The notes below the pieces were generated by a model, which worked only from the letters and a program-made list of their open reading frames with translations, did no database searches and was not told the DNA's origin. A DNA stretch of 64,000 nucleotides from positions 47,051,715 to 47,115,714 of the forward strand of contig OX421497.1 in the NCBI GenBank assembly GCA_949126835.1. The letters are read 5' to 3'. The position numbers were made by a program, and so were the translations under genes. This document shows positions 43,701 to 58,700 of this stretch, piece by piece. Source of the DNA: Anisus vortex. Lineage: Eukaryota > Mollusca > Gastropoda > Planorbidae. Every line of letters starts with the position of its first letter. Position 1 is the stretch's first letter.

Positions 43701-46700
43701 TTTACAATTGAATTAAAATAGTAGGCCCCTATGAGCCTATTCTATGTTATATTAAATAGAGTATACTTTATGAAGCTTCTTAGGCTTCTTTGAAATGGAT
43801 ATGAGTATGACTCATGAGTGAAATAAATACACCGTGTAAAACGTCGTGTAAAAATGCTTATAATATTCCTACTAATTGACTACTAATTTGGGGGTCTAAG
43901 GAATACGAATTTGGGGGTCAAAATACGAATTTTGAGGTGGCTCACTACTAATTTTGAAGTTTTCAACTTGGCAGGTCTGCCTGTAGGATGTCACTGCATC
44001 CATATATATATATATAAAGAAGACTGTATGTGTGTTATCCAATCCCTATTGGTTAATTTGAAGACACGTGACCTTATTGTCTCATATTTTACTTTTGCGA
44101 TCTTGCTTTCTACATGTGTCTTCCCTAGTAGAGTGGTTAGCGTATATGACTGCCATGCAAACAACATGGGTTAAATTCCGCACTGGTAGGTTTTTTAAAA
44201 AAAAATTCAATTAATATTAAATAATTTCAGACCCTCGCGGGAGACGGGTCTTCGGTTCTGATCCACAGGGATAGTCCTAACTTTTTGTTAAATAAAAAGA
44301 CCTGCTTTTTTTTTTACAATATTTATTTTAAATTACTTTCTTAAATGTTTTCATTAAATAAATAGTAATCATTTTAAAATCATCATTGTTGTTCTGTTCA
44401 TTGTAGTTTATATAATTTTTTCTCTGTAAAAAGGCATATGGCGTATGTATTTTTTTTCCACTGCCACTGCCAGGCAATTTAGCTTTTTATTAAATAAAAA
44501 GACTGCCTATTTTAACCCGATTATAATGCCTATTTTAACCCGATTATAATATTTTTAATTATTTTCCTACCCAATTATAATATTTATTTTAAATTACTTT
44601 CCTAAATGTTTTCAGTAAATAATAATTATATTTTTAAAATTATTAGATCTATAACTTTCTGTTCATTGTAGCTTATAAAATTTTCATCTGTAGCTAATAC
44701 AGGCCTATTTAATTTTCCCTGGGCAACCGCGGGGTATTTAGCTTGTTACTATATAAACCTTAAGGTAATTCTCTAAAGTACATAACATCATATCCCTAAG
44801 ATATCACTGTATTACTACTTGATGTTTGTTTACATACTATTTTAATAAGACTACAGTTTTTATGTTTTTATCTCCCATCCCAATACAGTTGCTTTTTTTT
44901 ACAACTTGAGCTGATAGTAATCTTGAGTAAATTTTTGTTTAGATATCCACAATTGTTGCAAATTCAGTTTTAATATATTTGCAAATGTCCCTAACCCTAA
45001 ATCCTGTAAGAGAAAAAGAAAAGTTTCTACTTTACAATGAAAAGTATTTGAACAGAATAAAGACCTTTTCATTATAATTTCAATTTTAGCTGTAGCCAAT
45101 TATTTTTTTCAATGTGGCTATAAATATTATCTTAATAAAATGTGGCTTCTTTATTGTTCAATGTTTGTCAAAATAAATGCTGACAATATTGTTTTCCCTA
45201 CTCATTCACAGCTTTACCTTCAAAGTCTGAAGAGGAAATAATCTCAAACGGAGTTTCCAGTTCTACAGCTAAGAAAGTTTCGTCCTCATCCAAATTAGAA
45301 GATGAGAAAGACTCTACGTCTCCTTTAAGCACTGTTAAAAATAAATCTTCGAAAGGAGGTGACATTAACGAGGACGATGAGGTGGAGTATATCGAGAAGA
45401 GCCTGCCTCGGAAGCCATCCAACGTCAATCAATTTGACGAAAGTGCAGACAATTTTGCCAACGAACAGCAGGTGGGGAAAGGCTTCAAGTCTGGGAACAG
45501 TAGTGTCGCTGCGGCCGTGGCTGTAGCGGCAGCAGCTGTGTCTATTTCAGCCTCATCCAATAAATCTAGTAATAAACAGCTAAACAGCAGTAAGGACAGC
45601 GGTAATACAAACAGTGTGACGCCATCAAATATGTCATTGACACATTCTTCCTTGTCTTCGTCTTCTACCAAAAAAGGCAAAAACATGTACAGAGAACTCC
45701 AGCCTTCCCCATCTCCCTTGACATATGTTCAGAATAATAAAGAGGATGTTATTCAAAGGTATGGTAATTTTTTTATTTCATGCATTTACATATTTTAGCC
45801 TGGCTATTTTTATTTGCTTGTATAAATCTGTTGGTCACTGATCATTTATTTACTAGTTGCTTTCTTTGCTTTTGTTTTTGCCTTTGAAATCACATAGTGT
45901 AGTTGCAGAGACGGATTGTGTAGTGGCTAAAATATGTGTGGGTATAATAATTGTAATGTTCACTAGAAGTGAGAATGTCATGGACTTAACTATTTTCAGA
46001 ACTATTCATTGGATCCATAGCTCTAAATTGTTGCAGTGCAATAGCATCATAGTCAGAATGTGTTAGAAAAAAAAAAACAACTACAGACAAGCCTTCTGGT
46101 TCTTATGTCCAGGGCCTAACAAGGAAGTAGTGGTTAAAGGGGGGCTAACCAAGAACCTGCCTGAGGCTGTAATACAGAAGTTTCCCACAACTCTTTTCAC
46201 CATCTTCTGAGGAATTCACCATGGATCAATAACAAGGGGGCATTGTTTGTATATATGACCTTTTACACAGTAGTACAAATACTGATCTCTAAAAATACAA
46301 GAAGAGCCATCCGGCTCTTTAGTTCAGGGCGTAAGGGTGAATGAAGGGAATGGGGGACCCCAAGATCCTCTCTGAGACTAGCCACCCCAGGGCAAGCTGA
46401 TAACAAAAGGTACGGTCTCCAACGCCACAAGCACTACTCTGCAGCATTTGTATCGGTGCCAAAGCTACTTCTCCAGCTACTTCGGTTCTAAGCCAGGTTC
46501 TCCCAGTTTCCGACCACTACATCTATAGCCTTTAGGTTGTGCTTGCAGTTGTCCCTTAGAGATGATTTGTTATCTTCTTATGATGAACACATTTTCACAT
46601 GAACTTTCATACGTGGTGGAGAAGTTTGGGGTATTGCTTTGGTTTTTCAACTCTGGGAAAGTTTAGAATTCGATATAGTAGTCAGCAACAAAACATTTAA

Positions 46701-49700
46701 AACTGAAAATGTAAAATTTCAAATGTCCTGTGTTTCTTTTTTTTTTTTTTTAAATTATTCAAGAGTTAGTTCTAAGAGTACTTATAAGATATTTAATATG
46801 TAACAATAATATCGATTAATGTTACATGCTACCAGTTAACATTAAGACATTTGACAAAATTGCTGTATGTTGGTCTGTCTTTTTGGAAATGAAATAAAAT
46901 TTAATTCTCTACATATTTTCGTAGCCTGCAACCAGTAACATAGCACACATGGCAGACATGTTTTTTTTATAATGTGATCGAATCGACCGGAAATGTTTTT
47001 TCTTGTGAACTATTATGCATGCATACACGTTAAGACTTGTCAATGTTGATCAAAAGTTTGGGAATTTTGAAAATGATTTTTATAATAAAAGCCCTGCATT
47101 GGTTTAATTGTCTGAAGAACTATCACCTTGTTTGACACTGTCTCTATATTTTGATAAATTTTTCTCAATGTTTCATTCAAAATCCAGACACTTGCATAAC
47201 TTGAGTTGACCGGTTGTGTGCAGTGAAAGTATGATCAAATCTTTAAAAAACGATAAAAAAAACTATCACTATTGTTATTATTATTTAAAAGACTTTTTGG
47301 CTTTAACAAGCATACAATTGTTTTAATAGGTCTGATCCACAAATGTTTCACTGGAGATAAGACTAATAAATCTTTATTTCCTTTCATTGAGGAGAAGATA
47401 ACTCTTGTCACATATTGTGTAGTAGTTGGTTGCCCCTGATCTATATTTATTATTTCCCCTTGTGTATGGTCATTAGATGGAAACAAACATTTTCAAATAT
47501 TTCTCTCCCTTTGTTATTATATGATAAACTTTTCTACTGTTACTGTTTATCCATTAGCACCTGATTTGTTTTTTCATGATTTACAAAATAAAATTTACCG
47601 TATATACTCGCGTATAAGTCGCATCGGTGTATAAGTCGCACTCCTAGTTTAAGTTTTTTTTTCTTATATGTTGTCATTGGCCCGCGCATAAGTCGCACCC
47701 CGACTTCCCGGGTTATACTGCCTTTTAATATCTCAAAAATGCATAACTTTTAAACATAAAAGTTACTAAATATTCACAATAGTTTGGAAACTTTCCTTAA
47801 AAAATGGTTTTAATCGTGCATAAGGCAAACATAATCAAATAAAGGCAGGGCTTCATTTATTTTAAACAACCGATCAATAGGCCTACAGACATTAGTGAGA
47901 TGGGAAAGTAAGGTATGTGTTTCTTCATCTAAGTCTTTACCTCCACAAGTTCCTATCCTACACATAAAAAAGTCTTTGAAGTAGTCATTAGACTCAATGT
48001 CGCCTAGACTGGAGACTGGGAGGCGCCGGCATTTATGACGCGCTATACATGTGTCCTAATTACCATTAACATTGTTTGTAATGATTTCACGTGCGTCTGC
48101 GCAATCGACAAATAATAAGCTGTGTTTTTTTTTCAACTCTTACATGCAACTAATGAAAAATAAAACACACTATTGACATTTCGCGTGTCCATCTGCCGAT
48201 CGTACTTTTGGAAACATCGCCTAGACCTGGGGCGGTCTTATCGGAATGCTCAACACTGCCTTATTAGTAGGCTATAGCCTATAAGCCTAGACCTTAAATA
48301 CTAAATAAAACGCATCTTACGCTTATTGGCCTACCTACACAGACAGGCTTTCATACATTTACGATTATTTCCATACTGTAATTTGCGTTCAATAAGCCTA
48401 CCAAAAAAAATGCCGCCTTTAAACTTGCGCTACGTTTCGGCAATATACAATCGGCCCAAAAGTTCAAAAGAAAAGAGGGTGGGTGTCAGAAAAAAAAAAT
48501 ATTTGTCGATTTCAATTTCAGTTATATAATGATAGTAATATTTACACAGACGAAAGTTTTCTAAATGTAAAATGTCGGCCTAGGCATATCCTAGTAATTC
48601 TACATCACTACAATCAACTATACGGGTTATGTAAGAAACTTTATGACTGAGTAGTGATGTTTTTCGAACTTGTTAAAAACAGTGTCGGGTGTATAAGTCG
48701 CACCCCTACTTTTTGTCGAAATTTTCGGTAAAAAAAGTGCGACTTATACGCGAGTATATACGGTATTTGCAATGATAATTTAAATTTGTCAAAAGATTGC
48801 AACACCAGTTGTCTTCTTCTTTGTTCTCAAAAGTTATGATTTGGAGAATTCAGACAAGTCCAGTAGTTGTAGTGAACTGTGACATGGCTGTCATTCCACA
48901 TTCATTCATTGCTCCATTCCATATTCATTCATTGCTCCATTCCACAGTCACAGTGTTTCAACACAATCCAAAAGAAATTTATCAGAAACACATTGTACAA
49001 GTTTTGTATATAAACCAGCTCAGTTTCAGCCAATCAGATGATTTGAAAGATTTGAACTTTAATGGTGATATAATTTAGTACTCTAAGCTTTTCCATTGTA
49101 TGACATTAGTTTGTTGACATGTGGACACATTGTGCCATAAACTAAGTTATAGTTTGTTGACATGTGGACACATTGTGCCATAAACTAAGTTATAGTTTGT
49201 TGACATGTGGACACATTGTGCCATAAACTAAGTTATAGTTTGTTGACATGTGGACACATTGTGCCATAAACTAAGTTATAGTTTGTTGACATGTGGACAC
49301 ATTGTGCCATAAACTAAGTTATAGTTTGTTGACATGTGGACACATTGTGCCATAAACTAAGTTATAGTTTGTTGACATGTGGACACATTGTGCCATAAAC
49401 TAAGTTATAGTTTGTTGACATGTGGACACATTGTGCCATAAACTAAGTTATAGTTTGTTGACATGTGGACACATTGTGCCATAAACTAAGTTATAGTTTG
49501 TTGACATGTGGACACATTGTGCCATAAACTAAGTTATAGTTTGTTGACATGTGGACACATTGTGCCATAAACTAAGTTATAGTTTGTTGACATGTGGACA
49601 CATTGTGCCATAAACTAAGTTATAGTTTGTTGACATGTGGACACATTGTGCCATAAACTAAGTTATAGTTTGTTGACATGTGGACACATTGTGCCATAAA

Positions 49701-52700
49701 CTAAGTTATAGTTTGTTGACATGTGGACACATTGTGCCATAAACTAAGTTATAGTTTGTTGACATGTGGAAACATTGTGCCATAAACTAAGTTATAGTTT
49801 GTTGACATGTGGACACATTGTGCCATAAACTAAGTTATAGTTTGTTGACATGTGGACACATTGTGCCATAAACTAAGTTATAGTTTGTTGACATGTGGAC
49901 ACATTGTGCCATAAACTAAGTTATAGTTTGTTGACATGTGGACACATTGTGCCATAAACTAAGTTATAGTTTGTTGACATGTGGACACATTGTGCCATAA
50001 ACTAAGTTATAGTTTGTTGACATGTGGACACATTGTGCCATAAACTAAGTTATAGTTTGTTGACATGTGGACACATTGTGCCATAAACTAAGTTATAGTT
50101 TGTTGACATGTGGACACATTGTGCCATAAACTAAGTTATTTAATAGCGAAAGAAAAAAATGGCTTATAGTATACACCTGCCATATGAACAAAACAACAGA
50201 CTGCACAGTTGAAAGTTGTGAAAAACCTGAGGGCATGTCAATACTTGAAATAAAAGAAAATCAAAGGGACTTCACTTTTTTTAGAGGCCACTTATTGTTT
50301 GTATTTATATGTATGTGCATAATTGGGAATACTTTCATTTATTTAAGATGAACAAATTCACCAACTAAAAAAGCAAATGCATACATATATAATTATTTTA
50401 ATTCCTTGAGTATATATATATACATATTTATGTAAACTCTAAGAAATTATATATGTTAATACTATTGAAATGTTCCTTTTAATGACTTACTACTTGTCAA
50501 AATTGCCATTATATTTTTTCCCACCATTCCATCTGAACAGGTTAGAATCAGATGTGAAAAAATTAAAAGCAGATCTTCAAGCTAGTCGCAACGCAGAGCA
50601 CGAATTACGTTCACAAATCAGCAGTTCATCATCAGAAGAAAAGGCAATGCGTTCAGAACTGTATCAACTTCAACAAGACAATGAGAACTTACAGAACAAG
50701 TAAGATTTTTTTTATGGCTTTACTTAAAAACACTTTAGATGGTGTGTGGACACTATAATTTGTCAATAGTCTTGTCTATTTCTTTCAACCAACTTGAGCA
50801 TTATTCACAGAGCTTTTAAAAGAATGGCTTATGCCTGGAAACTATATTCTTGATGACTAAGTTAAATAACATTCACTTATCTATAAAGCTAGATTTCCTA
50901 AACACTGACCTGTAAATACATTTCAAGTGACTTAGATTTTATTTTTATTGTATAGATGTGTTCTAATTATAGGTGGTCTATTTCTATAACTCGCTTATAT
51001 GGATAAGTGAATAGTGTAGATAGTGTAGTTAATTCTAGCCTCAATTTGCACATGCATCCTGCAATGGAGTCCACTCCACAGAGAGGCCTGTAACCAGGCC
51101 TGGCCTTAGGGAGCCACCATGGAGGAAAAGCTCTTGAGGCCCAAAGCCATTCCTGCAGGCAACAGCCCGGTTGATCAGAGAAACAGGTCTACCAATCTGA
51201 CACAGCAAAATAGAATGCTAAAGAAGAAAAATAAGCCCATGCACGTTTATTATAGAGGCGCTGTCCATTCTTTTTATAGATCAGTGGTATAACAGTTTTA
51301 TCTCATTAAGCAATATGTTAATGTTATGTTTAACCTATTCTCAGGTTACATAATTTAGTCACTTCAAGGCAGCAGGACAAGCAGACTATTGCCACTTTAG
51401 AGAAGAAATTAACAGATGAGAAAAAAAGTCGAACAGCCTTGGAACAGCAGTTGGTGAATGAAAAGAAAAATAAAACAGTCGAAGCAGCTGCTGCAGCCAG
51501 AGCTGTTGCTATGGCAACGGCAGCAAGGTACTTATAGCTTTTTTTTCTTCACTGCTATTTTTAATGACATCAGGTCTACATTCAGATTCATCTGGGTTGG
51601 AAAAATTTCGTAATATTGACTTTTGTTTTTTAAGGTTGGAAAAATTTGGTAATATTGACTTGGGTTTTTTAAGGTTGGAAAAATTTGGTAATATTGACTT
51701 GGGTTTTTTAAGGTTGGAAAAATTTGGTAATATTGACTTGGGTTTTTTAAGGTTGGAAAAATATGGTAATATTGACTTGGATTTTTTAAGGTTGGAAAAA
51801 TTTGGTAATATTGACTTGGGTTTTTTAAGGTTGGAAAAATTTGGTAATATTGACTTGGGTTTTTTAAGGTTGGAAAAATTTGGTAATATTGACTTGGGTT
51901 TTTGAAGGTTGGAAAAATTTGGTAATATTGACTTGGGTTTTTTAAGGTTGGAAAAATTTGGTAATATTGACTTGGGTTTTTTAAGGTTGGAAAAATTTGG
52001 TAATATTGACTTGGGTTTTTTAAGGTTGGAAAAATTTGGTAATATTGACTTGGGTTTTTTAAGGTTGGAAAAAAATTTGGTAATATTGACTTGGGTTTTT
52101 TAAGGTTGGGAAAATTTGTTAATATTGACTTGGGTTTTTTAAGGTTGGAAAAATTTGTTAATATTGACTTGGGTTTTTCAAGGCTGGAAAAATTTGGTAA
52201 TATTGACTTGGGTTTTTAAAGGTTGGAAAAATTTGTTAATATTGACTTGGGTTTTTCAAGGCTGGAAACATTTGGTAATATTGACTTGGGTTTTTCAAGG
52301 CTGGAAACATTTGGTAATATTGACTTGGGTTTTTTTTAGGTTGGAAAAATTTGGTAATATTGACTTGGGTTTTTTAAGGTTGGAAAAATTTGGTAATATT
52401 GACTTGGGTTTTTTAAGGTTGGAAAAATTTGGTAATATTGACTTGGGTTTTTTAAGGTTGGAAAAATTTGGTAATATTGACTTGGGTTTTTTAAGGTTGG
52501 AAAAATTTGGTAATATTGACTTGGGTTTTTTAAGGTTGGAAAAATTTGGTAATATTGACTTGGGTTTTTTAAGGTTTGAAAAATTTGGTAATATTGACTT
52601 GGGATTTTTAAGGTTGGAAAAATTTGGTAATATTGACTTGGGTTTTTTAAGGTTGGAAAAATTTGGTAATATTGACTTGGGTTTTTTAAGGTTGGAAAAA

Positions 52701-55700
52701 TTTGGTAATATTGACTTGGGTTTTTTAAGGTTGGAAAAATTTGGTAATTTTGACTTGGGTTTTTTAAGGTTGGGAAAATTTGTTAATATTGACTTGGGTT
52801 TTTTAAGGTTGGAAAAATTTGTTAATATTGACTTGGGTTTTTCAAGGCTGGAAAAATTTGGTAATATTGACTTGGGTTTTTTAAGGTTGGAAAAATTTGT
52901 TAATATTGACTTGGGTTTTTCAAGGCTGGAAACATTTGGTAATATTGACTTGGGTTTTTCAAGGCTGGAAACATTTGGTAATATTGACTTGGGTTTTTTT
53001 TAGGTTGGAAAAATTTGGTAATAATGACTTGGGTTTTTCTAGGTTGGGAAAACTGACTAGGTTTTTTTTTTTTAAGTTTAGGATAAGTTTGTAGTTCTGG
53101 TAAAGTCTCTGTTTATCAAAGTTGACAATAATTGACGTCAATTTTACCTTGTGCAGAAGTGAATGCACAGACACGTGTAAAGCCAGGCGGAGAGATTTCG
53201 ACACAGAGATGAAACAGTTACGACGTGATAATAAACTTAGGGAGGAACAGTATCGGCAACTGGAACGAGAGGTGCAGGTATAGAGTTTCATTGGTGAACA
53301 TGTTTTAGCATTCTGCTAGTCGACCTGTGGGCACATTGTGGCCATACACAAGTCATATATGTAATAAGAAAAATAAGAGATCCAGATTTTAAAAAAATAT
53401 ATCATACAGCATACAAATACAAAATAAACCAAACAAAATACCTCAGAAAAGTTTCTCCCAAAATTGTCAGTTTAATACATTAGAGTGAAGGAAATGTGAA
53501 CAGTCCACTATCTGCTTATTTGTTTTACTTTTAAGAAAATTGTAATTTGTGATTTTAAAAAACAAATCTTATGAAGGGGGAAGTACATAGAAATTGTACT
53601 TTTATCTTTTGTCTTAATCTGTCAAACTGCCCAAGAGTTTATAGAAAAAAAAAACAACTGATAAACTTAAGGGGTAATCTAAATGTTGATGTGGTCAGGA
53701 ATTTAGTAGTGTATAAACTGGAAGGATTTGCATTGATTAGAACTGTAAACTAGGTTCAAAAATAAATCTTAGTTTTGTTGCATAAATGTTGTCACGTGCG
53801 AAATCAGCTACTGACGTTAGATGATATTTTTAGTAATGTATTATTATATATTATTTTGATTCATATCCATCTTGGATCTCACAAGGTTGTATAAGAATTT
53901 ATATTGATGTTCTTGAATTAGTTTTGATGTTTATTTGACTCGTCGCGATATGAATCTTTTGTGTATAAAGTGATTTAGATAAACTGTACCTTAATATATA
54001 TGAAATCCACAATCCTGTTTGAAATTGAACACAATTTTATTCCAACAAGTTGAGATGATAAAATATAACAATACCACAGAATACATGTACCAGTATTATA
54101 ATGAAACTTAATCAGTTGAGATTCTTCTATAATGAGTAAAGCCGTAATCCTATCTTTAAGAAAGTGGTCAAAAACAGTCCTTCCACATTAGCGCCCAAAC
54201 TAGAACTAAACTAAACGGTATTCCACCCTCGTGCATATGACGTATTTTATAGCTATGACGTAGTGTCTAGACATATGCATGTTTTATTCCTAACACGGAA
54301 ACATTTCGGGTTTAAGATTATTTCATTTTAACTTTAGTTAATAATAACAGAACCAATATAATATGGAAATAAATCTACTCGTAACACTCGCCCCCCCCTT
54401 AAGACACAAAGGAATTACAGACAGCGTTAAGTATGGAATTCTTTGTAGAGTACCCATAAAATGAACCGAATTTCCAAACTTTTCGTAAGATTTAATTGAC
54501 TATTGGACAATCTTTTAAAGATTAAAATGAACCATATATTACATATCCCCTTAATAACAAAGTCGCTATTATGGAATCCCTTATCACATTATGTTAACAA
54601 TGATTATTAATTAAACATTTATTTATCAATTAATATTTACAATTATGATTATTGTGTGTACAACGTTGACCATAAAACTATTACCACCAATAACCAATTC
54701 CCACAGAATTGATATGAATTACCCAAATAAGTGGAACCGATTAATAATTGATAGATAATTCTTTAGAAAATTTAATTTATTTATAACCGATCACTGTATC
54801 ATTAACTAATGATTTTCAGTTATTATATGATTATTATGATGTCTCAATTATGACATCAAGAATATTTAAAAATGTGATAATCTCAGCTGATTCAGCTTTT
54901 ACATAGCATAAAATAAGACAGCCAAATTATAACATGACGACATATAAACAAACAATTTGCAAAACACATCAATAATCAATTGAACAAACACAAGTGTGGA
55001 TGTATTCAAGTTAAATACCGGTGTGTGTGCAACTGATGTATGCAATAGTTACCTTTTACCTTACAACGTATGATTGTTTCTAGTAGAATTTGAAGTTTTG
55101 TTCTGTAATGTTTCATATTGCAATATTTCAAAACATAGTTTATTTATTGTCATATTTACAATAATATAAATGTTAATCAATACAATGAATGACATAAAAG
55201 AAAAACATTTCATGAGAAACTGACTTTATCTTCTGGTTTACCAGTTACATGCGCGACAACGTCTCAGCGACCACATTTTGTTTACCTGGTAAATATAACA
55301 CATTTAAATTATATGCTTGGAGGAATAAGCTCCAGCGAATAATTCTTTGGTTCTGTTTAACCCTGGAAAGGAAAACTAAAGGGTTATGATCAGTTAAAAT
55401 ATCAATTGGATATGGAGAACCATTGATATAAAAATCAAAATGTTTCAATGCCAGGATTAATCCTAAAAGTTCCTTTTCTATCACACTATAGTTTCTTTGA
55501 TGCTTATCAAATTTTTGAGAGTAAAAACTAATCGGGTGTTCCAGTGAATCATCACCCTTTTGGGAAATGACCGCTCCCATCCCTGTATCACACGCGTCAA
55601 CGGTAATTTTAAAGGGTTTACTGTAATTGGGTGTTACTAATACAGGTGCCTCAGAAAGAACATCTTTTAATTTATCAAAGGCCTGGTGGCATTCATTAGA

Positions 55701-58700
55701 CCATTTGAAAGTGCAATTCTTCTTTAATAGATTTGTTAATGGACATGCAATGGTTGAGAAATTTTGACAGAACCGACGGTAGTACCCCGCCATCCCGAGA
55801 AAACTACGGAGTTGTTTACAGGTTTCAGGAACAGGGAACTCACGAATAGCCTTAACCTTTGCATTTAATGGTTTTACCAAACCATTTCCCACCATGTGAC
55901 CTAGATACTCGATGGTTGCATGGCAGAACTGACTCTTAGTCAAGTTTATGGTGAGATTAGCATGAGTCAATTTCGTAAATAACAAATGTAGTTGATCTAA
56001 ATGAGATTTAAAATCGTCACTAAAAACAACAATATCATCGAGGTATGCGTGACATTTAGGAATGTCCTGAGTAATGGTATTTATTAACCGTTGAAAAGTA
56101 GAGGGTGCATTAACCATACCAAAGGGCATGACCTTAAATTTGTACAGTCCGTCAGGGGTTACAAACGATGATATCTCCTGAGCCCTCTCCGTCAGGGGAA
56201 TCTGAAAATACGCCGTCAATAGGTCAATTTTCGTCACAAACTTAGCATTACTCACTTGATCTATTAGATCGTCGATTCTTGGTATTGGATAGGAATCAGT
56301 TTTTGTCACTTTGTTTACCTTACGGTAGTCCACACAAAACCTCATGGATCCATCGGCTTTAGGTACCAATACGCAAGGGGAAGACCAGTCACTACTACTA
56401 GGTGTAATAATGTCATTGTCAAGCATGTAGCGAACCTCTTTACGGATGCATTCTAACTGGATAGGATTTGACCTGTATGGATGTTGTTTAATAGCTTTAG
56501 TATTTTCATTTAGAATTACATCATGCTTTACTACACTAGTTCTACTAGGTACATCTCCAAATAAATGGATATTTTCATTAATTAGACCTTTGATAGCGGA
56601 TTGTTCGCAATCAGGTAAATGTGCCAATTTTTCATTTAGGTTTTTCAGAGCCTTTGTATTTTGCAGTTTGCTTTCTGCCACTTCACGCTCAATTTCGGGT
56701 GAATTATTCCCGACTTTAATAACAGTGTTTACCGAGGCAACAACATTTTGTTCTTCTCTGGTAATGTATGGTTTCAACATATTGATATGGCACACTCGTT
56801 GCGATTTCCGTCTATCAGGGGTCTTTACAAGATAGTTAACCTCACTAAGCTTAGCCATAACCTCGTAGGGTCCTGTAAACTTGGCACTCAGGGGTTGACC
56901 AGACAGTGGCGTCAGCATGAGAACTTTATCACCAGGTTGGAAGATACGGGTTCTTGCTTTGACGTCATAATAGACCTTCATCTTGTCTTGTGCCTGCAAA
57001 AGATTAGATCTGACAACTTTTAATGCATTATACAGTCTATTTTTAAAATTTTCCACGTATGTCAGTAGACCAGTGTCTTCAGTAGATGATAACCATGTCT
57101 CTTGTAACAGCTTTAGTGGTCCACGAACTGTGTGTCCGAATACCAGTTCAAAGGGACTGAAACCAAGAGATTCTTGTACAGCCTCTCTGGTTGCGAAGAG
57201 TGCGAAGGGAATACCACGATCCCAGTCGTCGTTATGCTCGAAACAGAAAGTACGGAGCATATTCTTCAATGTTTGGTGGTATCGTTCCAGTGCGCCTTGA
57301 CTCTGTGGATGATATGCACTCGATACTGCATGACGAATACCCAGCCGTTCTAAGACTTGGCGAAATAATTTCGATGTGAAATTTGAACCTTGATCTGACT
57401 GCACGGTTTTCGGAAGACCATATCGGGTGAAGAATCCGATAAGTGCATCAGAGATTTTGTCGGCATTGATGCTACGTAGAGGAATAGCCTCTGGGAATCT
57501 CGTTGCCGAACACATTATAGTGAACAGATACTGGTGGCCAGCCTTAGTTTTAGGCAACGGACCGACGCAGTCTATAATGATGTGACTGAAGGGTTCTGAG
57601 AATGCTGGTATGGGTCGTAGAGGAGCTACCGGAATGGTCTGATTCGGCTTGCCGACCATCTGGCAGACATGACATGATCTGCAAAACGATGTGACGTCAC
57701 GACGTAGGCCAGGCCAGAAGAAATATGGAAGAATCCTGTCGAAGGTTTTCTGTATCCCTAGGTGACCAGCATACGGTGAATCATGGGCCATATGTAGTAT
57801 GTCCTTGCGGTAAACATTGGGTACCACGATTTGATGTACTTCGCTGCATGTTTCATCGTCGTTTTCTTTCCCTCTCCATTTCCTCATCAACAACTCGTCC
57901 CTCAGGTAATAACCTGCGGCCATTGTTTCTAACTCTCCTTCATTCTTTGCTTCCTCTTTTAGCTTCCCGATCTCTGGATCTTTGCCCTGAGCAAGAATGA
58001 GTAGTTGTCTAGGCGACAAATTATTTTGATCAGTATGACTTGAGTGACCACCTAGAACATCCGCCATGAAGGTTGCTTGCAAGTCAATCTCTGGTGTTGG
58101 TTCTGGTTTCTTTGTCGATTCATTAGTCATCTGCTGTTTCTCCATAGCTCTGGTGATAACACATACTGAATTTTCAGTATTCCTACACTGAACAGAGTCT
58201 TTGGTTTCTTTAAGTACAGGATGTACCTGATTTTTGGCAATGTCACTTCCTAAAAGTAATGAAATGCCTCTGTAGGGAAATTTCTTCACTATCCCAACAA
58301 TAACAGATCCAGTGAAGTAATTACTCTTCAACTGTATACGATGTAACGGTGCCGTAAGTGTTCCAGCCATAGTACTGATCAAGGCATACTGGCCTGTATG
58401 AGTCAATTTCGACGTTGGTACAGTATTCTTCAACAGTAGAGATATATCAGCACCAGAGTCACGTAGAATTTTAATCTTCCGTTCTCTAGCTTGATTATCT
58501 ATAGGTGACACATAGCCCTCGCTAACATCCGATAGCATGCACTCGGGTAGTTCTCTGCCTACTGAGTTTCTTGCTACACTACTGCCTCCATAAGTAAACG
58601 TTTTATTTACTGATTGTTCATCTGTCACACTCCCTTTGGAGTTGAAACTAGAATGTTCAATAGCCTCGGTCTTCATTTCAAAGACTTTTTCCGACTTTGA

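Noticed and set aside
44119..44190. Functional tRNA-Gly gene
   Set aside because: A and B boxes are only partly conserved and the acceptor and T stems do not pair convincingly; it is recorded as a tRNA-like repeat only.
45198..45686. Minus-strand frames of 76 and 85 codons
   Set aside because: They are antisense to macoilin exon e and reflect its Ser/Ala-rich composition.
51564..53094. 282-codon and shorter frames repeating RLEKFGNIDLGFL, superficially like leucine-rich repeats
   Set aside because: The 39-bp unit is divisible by 3 and stop-free in one frame. The region is an intron bounded by good splice sites, and indels change the frame within the array.
54387..55244. Possible env-like gene downstream of pol
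   Set aside because: No open frame of useful length in the element's sense; the sequence is AT-rich with many stops.
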